A stretch of DNA of 64,000 nt from Cyanophora paradoxa (lineage: Eukaryota > Glaucocystophyceae > Cyanophorales > Cyanophoraceae): NCBI GenBank assembly GCA_004431415.1, contig QPMI01000483.1:124001-188000 (forward strand). The letters run 5' to 3'. Under the pieces are notes generated by a model, which made no database searches, was not told the origin of the DNA, and saw only the letters and a list, made by a program, of their open reading frames with translations. The position numbers were made by a program, and so were the translations under genes. Below are positions 56,458 through 64,000 of the stretch, piece after piece (the stretch's first letter is position 1; each line of letters starts with the position of its first letter).

Positions 56458-56889
56458 TTAAATCTCCTCGAGCACGCACGCTGCGCTTTGCAGGAGTCCC
56501 TCGCCCAGTGTGTCAAGCTCCTTCCGCAGAGCGTTGCTCGTGTTTTCATCGCACATGTAAGGGGGTGGGGCCTGCGCGGGGCATCGACTTGATACTTCTG
56601 TAACTTGAGAAATCGAACAGTATCGAGAGCTGTGCATACGCACTGGTTGCTGGAGAAAGAGGCCCGGGTGAAGCTGCGGCATATTCGACTGAGCTTGCTC
56701 GAGCTGTTTCCGCAGGAGCGCGGCCTTCTCCGCTATAGCGTCGACAGTCACCGCCGCACTGGCTCCTTCTTCATCTGCGGCATCGCTGGCGATTCGCCCT
56801 CCGAGTTCTGTGCCTGCCGAGATGATGAGCTCCTCCACCTCGTTGCCGAAAGTCGGGATCAGCTCGCGGCCAACCGCATCCGCTTCCAT
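56458..56889 (-). CDS. Small helical (coiled-coil-like) protein
   Basis: Not recognised. Two exons: MEADAVGRELIPTFGNEVEE, LIISAGTELGGRIASDAADE, IAEKAALLRKQLEQAQSNMP, QLHPGLFLQQP; then, after an intron GTGCGTATG...CGCGCAG, APPPYMCDENTSNALRKELD, TLGEGLLQSAACVLEEI and stop. About 120 residues, mostly helical with heptad-like spacing around EKAALLRKQLEQ. The size and pattern would fit a small subunit of a multi-subunit complex; this is a guess. Confidence 0.55.
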   Translation of the reverse strand: MEADAVGRELIPTFGNEVEELIISAGTELGGRIASDAADEEGASAAVTVDAIAEKAALLRKQLEQAQSNMPQLHPGLFLQQPVRMHSSRYCSISQVTEVSSRCPAQAPPPYMCDENTSNALRKELDTLGEGLLQSAACVLEEI

Positions 56890-57213
56890 GTTGGAGTGCT
56901 GTATAAGCTAATCTAATTTAACTGCCGGTGATCACGGATGCGCGCGCCCGCAGGCGCGCAGCCCGCGCGCATGCGCTCCTCCGATATCGATGCGCGGAGC
57001 TGCGGAACTAACAATCGGATTGCATCACATCACATCGCGGCTGGCGCTAGCGCTGGAGCCTCGGAGCTCGAGCAGCAGAGTCGAGCTCGCTGCACGGGTA
57101 CACGTGTACGTTTGCGGCGGCGCCTGCTAATGCAGCTCGATCCCCCTGACTCGAGCTCAGTGATTGCGTCTTTGGTCTGAATTCGAAGTTGGCCGTTCAA
57201 CAGCCAAGGTCAT
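56890..57213. other. Intergenic stretch
   Basis: About 320 bp with no gene seen. It contains CGCGCGCCCGCAGGCGCGC and a run of CATCACATCACATC near 57022. Confidence 0.45.
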
Positions 57214-58736
57214 CTAAGCTTCTGGGGGGGCCTCGCCTTCGGCGGGGGGCGCAGCTGCGTCGCCCTCCACGGCCTCCGCAGCAGCGACCGACGGCTCCGC
57301 CTCCGCCACGTCCGGCGCCTCCGCGGCGGCCGGCACCTCCTCTCCTGGAAGTGCGGTGTCCGCAGCGGACGCTACCATCTCTTCCTCCGCCGGCGCAGCA
57401 TCGGCCTCTGGCTCCGCCGGCGCCGCCTCTGGCTCGGCCCCAGGCTCCGCAGTCGGGGCCTGCTCCGGCTCCGGCTCGGCAGCAAGGGCCGGCTCGGGCT
57501 CCGCGGCGGGGGTCGGCTCTGGCTCCGCCTCCGTCTCCGGCTCCGGTGCTGGCGCGGCCTCCGCCGGGGCTGGTGCTGGGGCCGGCTCCTCCGGCACGGG
57601 AGAGGGTGCGGCTTGCGCAGGGGCTGGGGCGGTCTCGGCGGCGGCAACGGACGCCTCCGGGGCGGCTGCGCTGCCCTGCGTCGCCGATGAGGACTTCCTC
57701 AGCTTGTCGCGGGTCTGCATGCCCTTGACGCGGGCCTGGATCTGCGGTCCGACGCGGCCGGCGGTCAGCCTGCGTTTGCCGCCCGGTGCGAGACGGGGCG
57801 GCGGGCCTTGGCGGCGGCGTCGTCCTCGCGCTTCTTGCTCTGCTTGCGCTCCTTGTGCTGCTTGCGGACCTTGTGGCCCTTGAAGATGCGCTGGATCTGC
57901 ATCGCCGCCTGGTCCTCCGGCGTCAGCGCCGCCAGCGCCGCCTGCCGCTCCGCCGCCCGCTCCTTCTTCGCTTGCCTCTTCTCCGCCTTCGTCAGGTGCT
58001 GCGAAGCAGGTGTGAGCCGGCCCGCATCGGCGAGGAGCACGGCTGCGCGGGTTGCAGCGCGCCTGCCGCTCCTGTCCGGGGGCCGGAGGGAAGATCCCGC
58101 ACTCCGTCACCTTGACGGGGACGGCCGGCCGCTCGTTCGCCCTTGCCAGCTGCGGTGCCGGTCAACGGGGGGCGGCGGGGAGTCGCCGGGGCGGCCGCGC
58201 CTTGGAGATGATGCGGACGACGCGCATGCCGTCGATCACCCGCCCGAACGCCACCTGCGGTGCGGGCCGTCGACCGCTGCTCCAGGGCGAGCCGCGGGGC
58301 GTCACTGAGCACCTTCCTGCGGTCGAGGTACGGGGTGGGCCCCATTGTGATGTAGAACTGCGACGCGTTCGTGTGCGGCTTCGCCGCCGCCCTGCGCCCA
58401 GCCCCGTCAGACCCACACGCCCCCGCCGTCACCTCGCGCGACGGCCCGAGCGCACATCCCCTGCGGGTGGGGCGGGAGTCAGGTGGGGCGGCGTCGGAGG
58501 AGGAGGCAACGGCGGCGGCGGGCTGGGCGCAGGGGGCGCACGACGATGCCGGGCCGGTCGTGGGGGACGCCGAAGGACTCGTCCTGCGATCCGACTCACT
58601 CCGCGCCTGCGAAAGGCCGCGCCGGGCGGCGCACGGGGAAGGTGGGCCCGTAGATGGAGGCCCCGCCGCCCCCCGAGGGACCGGAGACGTCGCCGCCCTG
58701 GATCCAGCCCCCTGGCACCTGCCGGCGCCCTCAGCG

Positions 58737-58777
<41 letters not shown>

Positions 58778-59730
58778 CGGCTGCCGGGGCGGGGCGCGCC
58801 ACGCGGTGGAAGAGGGTGTCCTTATAAGAGAGGACGCCCTTGCCGGAGTCGAAACCGCGGCACAGCTCCAGGAAGTTCGCGCACGTCTTGGGTAGCAGCT
58901 CGTTGAAAAGCTGCGGCCCTGCGTCAGGCCGCCGCAGGCAGGGCGGAGGAGGCCGGCCCCGCTGGTGGGCCCCGCACCTCGATGACGATGCGGCCGGCCG
59001 GCTCGCCGTCGAGCGAGACGTTCAGGTACCTGCGAGGTCAGTCGGCGGCGCCCGGAGGCCGCGCGCGAGGCGGAGGCCTCCGCGCACACGAAATCCCGCT
59101 TCGTCGACTTCAGGTGCTCAAGGAATTTCTGCGAAGGGAGGGGCGGTCTGGCGCTTGCTGCGGATTGGTTAGGCGGGGGGCCGGCAAGTGGACCTTCTTC
59201 GCTTCGTTCGCGTACAGCGGGTACGCCCGCTTGTCCTCCCAGTTGTACTGCTCCTGCGGCGCCGCTGGGCCGCGCACTTGAAGGCGCAGCGAAGGCTCCC
59301 CCACCTTCGCGAAGTTCATCAGGTGGAAGCAGTTGCCGACGAGCGTCTCCTTCTGATTCTCGATGTACGAAACCATCGGCGAGCCCGCTGCGAAGCGGTC
59401 GGAGGTGCATACGAGGGCGACAGGAAGCACGCACTGTGCGTCTCCGCGAGGGCCGCCTGCGGCGTCCCCTGGTAAAGCTTGCTGAAGTACTGCCGCAGGC
59501 AGTAAGCCGGGCACGAGACAAGGCGCCGAGGCGAAGCCTTGCACCTTCTTCTTCTGTGCAAGGTACTGCTCCCAGTCCGTCGCGACCATCGGCTTGATCT
59601 GCACGGCGCGGGTCAGGTGCCGCATTGCTTAGCTACAGAACCAGCGAGCTCGCCTCCGCGCGGCAAATGTCAGGGAACATCTCTGCAAGCTGCTCGGCTA
59701 TACTTTTCGCTTGCTGGAACCTGCGCGGGT
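57214..59730 (-). CDS. PPIL6-like cyclophilin with IQ motif and long Ala/Glu/Pro tail
   Basis: The N-terminal part, FQQAKSIAEQLAEMFPDICR, is spliced to IKPMVATDWEQYLAQKKKVQ. It is followed by MVSYIENQKETLVGNCFHLM and KFLEHLKSTKRDFVCAEA, as in PPIL6. The cyclophilin domain: YLNVSLDGEPAGRIVIE, LLPKTCANFLELCRGFDSGK, YKDTLFHRV, GGWIQGGDVSGPSGG, SIYGPTFPDESFGVPHDRPG, HTNASQFYITMGPTPYLDRR, FGRVIDGMRVVRIISKA, and ERPAVPVKVTECGIF at its end. The same gene appears to continue with a Lys-rich helix (LTKAEKRQAKKERAAERQAA), an IQ motif (AMQIQRIFKGHKVRKQ), and about 150 residues of Ala/Glu/Pro repeats, stop 57214-57216. The prolyl isomerase loops are partly altered. The first exon lies near 59730-59810 and is uncertain. 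A 39-bp homopolymer (58738-58776) lies in an intron. Confidence 0.75.
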
Positions 59731-60019
59731 CCGCTGCGTTAGCTACATTCCAGGCGCCGGGTCGGTACGAAGCCCGGCAGAGTTCCGGCAAGCTATCGAA
59801 GACTGAGCTAAGCTAAGCTATCGTCCCTTTGCGCGGGGAATCTAGCTCTGACCGCCGCACCGTCCATCGTCAATCTTGCCCGCTACAATGAAGCGCCGCA
59901 GAGGCGGCATCGCTGGTGCCTGCTCGTGCAGCTGCCAACGTCGCGCGCTTGAGTTTTGTGTGGTTCTCTGATGCTCGGTTTGGCTCGGTTTGCTTTTTGC
60001 CTGTACCCCCCTGCGGGTC
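59731..60019. other. 5' flank of the PPIL6-like gene
   Basis: Probably contains its first exon (around 59740-59810) and promoter. TGAGCTAAGCTAAGCTATCG is at 59804-59823. No other gene is seen. Confidence 0.35.
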
Positions 60020-60157
60020 ACCAGTCCCTGCGGGTTACGCTCTCACCCAAACAGCACGGGCACCAGTCTCTGCGGGTTACGCTCTCACCCAAACAGCACG
60101 GGTACAGTTAAAGCGCTGTAGGTAGGAGGTCCGGCGCGCCCGTAGCGTAAAAAGAGC
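60020..60157 (-). repeat. Dispersed repeat C, inverted, with internal tandem duplication
   Basis: Reverse complement of 9801-9905. The segment CTGCGGGTTACGCTCTCACC to AGCACGGG occurs twice in tandem (about 42-bp unit). Its conserved start (GCTCTTTTTACGCTAC on the minus strand) lies 10 bp beyond the RRP8 stop. Confidence 0.8.
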
Positions 60158-60167
60158 AAGATATCTT

Positions 60168-62225
60168 CTACCGCTTTTTGTAGAGACAAGGCTTGAGGCT
60201 TAGGGAGACCTCCTTCGCAGGAGGCTTTGCAGAAGCCTGCTTCACAAAATCCATGAAGACAAAGAACTTGCTGCTCTCATCCTGCGCGCGAAAGATGAGA
60301 AGGGAACACAGATGGCAAAGCATGCGGGAAAAGATAGATGTACGAACCACCGACACGAGCTTGAATCCCAGCATGCAAATCTGCATATGCAATGATGGGC
60401 ATCAGGCAAGGAGTGGCAGAAAACTCCGACGACAGATACCTCCTTGGACAACTGCTCAATATTCTGGATGCGCGATACAACCTCGGCTACCTTCAGCTCG
60501 CCCCTTCAAGTGGCGTCAGATCAAGAGAACAAAGACAGCCAAGTCAGACTCACTTTGGTTTTAACACTCGATGAGCTTCTTTGACAAAATCACTGGCATT
60601 TGTGCCCATGAGCGATAAGCTGAAGATTGCAATGTCTTCTCGAGAATAACATCAAATTTGTCAGGAGACAGAAGGATATGATCTTCATGCTCACCCACAG
60701 ATGTTGGCTTCAGGGGGACATTGGCCATGTCGCAGGCTGTCACAAGATCGTTTCCTGATGAGCCATGTAAGGCAACAGAAGACAGTTTCAAACAAGCCAC
60801 ACGTACTTGCTACCAAATCAAATGAATGTACTTTTTGCTTGACAGAAGCAGCAATCTTGGCTTCTCTGTGATAAGCGTAAGCAATTGAGCAATAAGCACA
60901 TGGCAATTCATCATGTGCACCCGCAGCCAAAGTCAGCCACAACTAGTGATGCAGGGCGAGAATTGAGATAGTGGATGAAGACATCTTGTGGGTTGAGAGG
61001 CCAATCTTTCGCCTGAGCCTGGAATCCAGAATGGTACTGCCAGGGCGTGTGTGAGCACAGCAGTCAACCAGCACAGATGCAGGCTAGAAACCTCATCAAA
61101 AAGAGATGGATTATCCTGGAAGAGCGAAAAGGCTTCCTCTCCCCTGCACGTGTAAAGCTTCTCGTTCAGCCATCGGAAGCGCCCACCCATGAGCTGCTCC
61201 TTCATCTTGGCTAAAAGTTTGGGCTGCTTCTTCTCCTGCTTGCTGGGCTCTGGTGGTGGCTTTTGCTTTGCTGCATCCGGTTGCAATTGCTGCGATAGCT
61301 TCCGCTTCTTTATGAACTGAGCTGGCTCGGCTTCTTGATCCAAATGTGTCTCGTGTGCCTCCTTTCGTTTTGGCTGAGACTGCTGTCGGGTGGACTGCTG
61401 CTCCTGCTTCTTCTGCTGCGTCTCATGCACTGCTTTCGACTTATGGTTGGCCTGCTCTGTCTGGTCATGTACAGACTTTCCAGACTGTACCACCGTCGCT
61501 CCTTGCTGCTGATGCTTTTTCTCTTTCTTCTGCAGCTTCTCTAGTCTGTGCTGACTTGGTTCATTCACCTCTGTGACTGATGGCTTCCCTTTCAGTTTCT
61601 TGGTTTGCTGAGCCGGCGTCTGTGAAGCATCACACATAAAGCATGGCTATCAGAGTTAGCAAGGGGCGGTGACGCACGGGTTCAGGCCCTTCTTGCTGCT
61701 CCTCATTTTGATGTCCTGCTCCTTTTCCAGGACGCAAGCTCGGCGGAATTACTTCCCCTTTCTCGAATGGGGATCAGACGTTTTGTGATGTACGTGAGAA
61801 AACGGAACGCTTGCTCACGACTTTCTCCGAGCGGCGGGTCAAGCTCTTCTCCTGATCGTGAGTGCGGTGAGCCAATCAGTGTCTCCGTAGCGCGCAGCTT
61901 TTTGCTTGCGCACGTCCTTTAGCTCCTTGGTTTTCTTCTTCGATGCCGACGCCGTGTCGGCGTCCAGCTCCTTCACATCAGGCCGCTCAGGTTTCGCCTT
62001 CTTCTTCGCGAACTCTTTCGGTGCGCCGCGGGCGATCTGGAAGCAGAAACGTTAGCTAAAAGGCACGTACAGAGCGCCCGCACGCGCCTCGGCCGCCGGA
62101 AAGCCGTGGCTGCCCTGCGCGACCTTCTTGGTCTTCGACGGCTGCGGCGCCGGCGCTGGGCTGTACCAGTCGATCGCCGACCCCACGTCGTCCGGCCACA
62201 CCACTTCGAGCCTGAGATCGTCCAT
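60168..62225 (-). CDS. RRP8: Ribosomal RNA-processing protein 8 (RRP8) methyltransferase
   Basis: Nucleolar SAM-dependent enzyme that makes m1A in 25S/28S rRNA. The N terminus from 62225 ([20 protein letters not shown]) and the following Lys/Gln/Glu-rich stretch (about 61.3-62.1 kb) are low complexity, as usual. The catalytic part: [72 protein letters not shown] (SAM motif I), [69 protein letters not shown], and [11 protein letters not shown] at the stop (60168). All SAM-binding landmarks are present. It is divergent from the nucleoside transporter with only 30 bp between start codons. Confidence 0.9.
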
Positions 62226-62255
62226 TGAGCTAGCTGGTCAACGAGGCGCGCGTAT

Positions 62256-64000
62256 ATGGTACCCCTGGAAAACGAAAGGTCGTTTGCACAGCGGCCAGGC
62301 AGGCCGCCGCAGCGGAGGCGGGGCCTGCTCGCAGCTGAGGTCCGCCCGAGCGGCAGGGACGAGATGGGTCAGCATCTCCCGTTGCTCCTCGGCACGGCGA
62401 TGCTCTTGTGCGCTTCCCTCTCTGCCGCGTACGCGTTGCCTGACCCGCCCAGGCCCTGGAATGCCATTATGGGATCGTTCGACTACCTTCAAACTGCGTT
62501 CCCGGCTCGAAGACCTGCGTTCGACACCAGCTGGCTATACCAGGCGAGCACGCTAGGAGGGGCTCTGCTCTGCTTCAATCCGACCATCTCATTGGCGTGG
62601 AGCGTGCGGTCTCGCATCGCGGTTCCGCTCGCGGCCTTCGTGCGCGGGCTGGCACGCGAGCGCGAAAGGTGCCTGCAGCTGAGAGTCTCATCGCGCAGGT
62701 GGCCCTATTCATCGCCGTCCCAGCCCTGCCGCCGGGCTCGGACAGCTCGTATACCGCACTGCTCGTTCTTGTTGCCGCCTCTGGAGTCGCCACGGCTGTT
62801 CTGCAGCAGTCCCTGCTGGCCTGGGCGGCCTCCGCGGGCCGCGAGCAGCTGGTGGCCGTCGTTCAGGGAAACGCGGTGTCGGGGATCTTGATCTGCGGGG
62901 CTCGCGTGGCCTCGAAGCTCGCCCTCCCCGCTTCGCTGGATGGTCTCCGCCAATCTGTGGTCGTCTACTTCGCGCTGGCGGTGAGCATGTCTCGTATATT
63001 CTAAACCACGGCTAACCTGCCGCGCAGGCGGGGTTCTCTTGCCTGTGCCTGTGGGCCTTCCTGCGGGCTGCGCCTGGCGAGCAGCCCGTGGCGCACGTGC
63101 ACGCAGAGGAGGAGTCCACGCTTCTCGAAAAGGCCCCGCCGCCCACCACAGACCGTGTGTCCCAGCACCCCATTAGCCAGTGAGCCATAAGTTGCTTCTT
63201 GCGGCTAACGGTGCCCAGGCTCTCTCTCGGAGATCGCGTGGATCGTGCGGTATCCCTTGCTCAGCACGTTCTCGACTTTTCTCGTATCACTCGCCCTTTT
63301 CCCTGCGTTTGCACTCGCCGCCCCCTGCCCAAATGTGAGCTTTGCTGTGAGGCAGTCCACTTTCCACTTTCAAAGCTCTCGGATGAACCTGTGGTCCTGC
63401 TTCTGTGCATGCAGGGCATCTCGCCCGACTGGAATGTCCTTCTCATCATCAGTGATTTCTGCATCTTCGACTTGATCGGTCGCTTACTTGCAAAGCGGTC
63501 CTGTTTTCCCCATTACTGCCTCTTGCCGATATTGATCTTTGGGACAGGCTTCAGCCACCGGGACTGCTGAGCCTTGCCCTCTTCACCCTTGCCCGCTCCC
63601 TCCTCGCGCTGCCCCTTCTATTGGCCGCCTCCCCCGCCGGCCGCGCCCTCCTACCGTCAGTCCTCGAACCTACATCCTCTCCGCTGACTGTGCCCCTCCT
63701 AGTCGCCATCGTCGCCTCCACCTCTGGCTTTGCCATCAGTGCGCGCACGCGTGTGGAACTTGCATGCTGCTGCGTTCCAAGTCCTACTGTTTTTGCTTAC
63801 ATCTGCGTTGTGTGAGCAGCAGCAGCCCTGGCACAGGCGCCACCCCTTGTCAGCCTGTCTGAGCACAGTTGTGCCTCCACCCTGATGGTACGTTTCCCCA
63901 GTCTGCTTAAAATCCAACAGTTCTCTGACCTTGCAATTGGCAGGCTGTGGCACTCAACGGGGGGCTCACGGCTGGGGCCCTCGTCGCCAACGCCCTCCAG
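62256..64000 (+). CDS. Equilibrative nucleoside transporter (SLC29/ENT), cut by window end
   Basis: Multi-pass membrane carrier for nucleosides. The first intron (GTGCGCTTCC ... CCGCCCAG) joins GTAMLL to PWNAIMGSFDYLQTAFP, restoring the ENT transmembrane-1 signature PWNA. Next: FDTSWLYQASTLGGALLCFN, SRIAVPLA, then hydrophobic segments ESLIAQVALFIAVPALPPG, TALLVLVAASGVATAVLQQS, REQLVAVVQGNAVSGILI, and later EIAWIVRYPLLSTFSTFLVS, LALFPAF, DWNVLLIISDFCIFDLIGR, LSLALFTLARSLLALPLLLA and GGLTAGALVANAL at the edge. A hydrophilic loop (HAEEESTLLEKAPPP) lies mid-protein. The first ATG is 62256; an internal ATG at 62364 (MGQHLPLLLG) is an alternative start. The C terminus is beyond 64000. Confidence 0.82.

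Overview
This window is nuclear DNA of a GC-rich, intron-rich, flagellated alga. A glaucophyte (Cyanophora-like) is the best fit, by inference. The evidence: (i) almost every gene is split by short GT-AG introns; (ii) a plastid-type 2-Cys peroxiredoxin has an N-terminal leader with Phe at position 4, the phenylalanine signature of glaucophyte and red algal transit peptides; (iii) a bacterial-type glutamate racemase, the D-glutamate source for peptidoglycan, has a spliceosomal intron and a leader that also carries Phe at position 4; (iv) NME7 and a PPIL6-like cyclophilin point to a motile cilium. Glaucophytes are flagellates whose plastid keeps a peptidoglycan wall.

Layout. 0.1-2.2 kb: MAP kinase (+), then a CGATTACGATCGTAA-type minisatellite. 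3.3-7.1 kb: SNAPC3 (-) and RPAC1 (-). 7.5-9.6 kb: DDX47/RRP3 helicase (+). 10.2-12.0 kb: RAD23 (-). 12.4-13.3 kb: glutamate racemase (+). 13.5-14.9 kb: IMP4 (-). 15-18 kb: repeats, two truncated RPAC1 5' copies and an unassigned gene. 18.1-20.2 kb: MED10 (-) and a 3-hydroxyacyl-CoA dehydrogenase/RING fusion (+). 20.5-24.2 kb: unassigned gene, TKL-like kinase and EF-hand protein (all -). 24.4-26.1 kb: NME7 (+). 26.1-29.0 kb: a mosaic of repeats and broken gene pieces, including a short Rep-like fragment. 29.1-33.3 kb: GPATCH1-like (+). 33.4-39.1 kb: M16 peptidase resembling plastid stromal processing peptidase (-). 39.4-42.4 kb: RecQ helicase (+). 43.3-44.1 kb: PNPO-like protein (+). 44.2-46.2 kb: Gly/Tyr/Pro-tailed protein (-). 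46.6-48.0 kb: peroxiredoxin (+). 48.2-48.8 kb: small Pro-rich protein (-). 49.0-51.7 kb: TPR-SET-MYND protein (+). 51.9-53.9 kb: UDP-glucose dehydrogenase (-). 54.3-56.9 kb: TPR-like protein and a small helical protein (-). 57.2-59.7 kb: PPIL6-like cyclophilin with IQ motif and long tail (-). 60.2-62.2 kb: RRP8 (-). 62.3 kb to the edge: equilibrative nucleoside transporter (+, cut by the window end).

Genes are not arranged as a pathway, although RNA and ribosome biogenesis is well represented (RPAC1, SNAPC3, MED10, DDX47, IMP4, RRP8, GPATCH1). Many lie as divergent pairs with 30-400 bp between start codons. The most unusual large-scale feature is a dispersed repeat whose conserved tail (GTGTCCAAATGCG) points at the stop codon of six different genes. 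A second repeat family shows the same polarity at two more genes. Exon boundaries were read by eye from splice signals and reading frame, so small errors are likely where no family alignment guides them.
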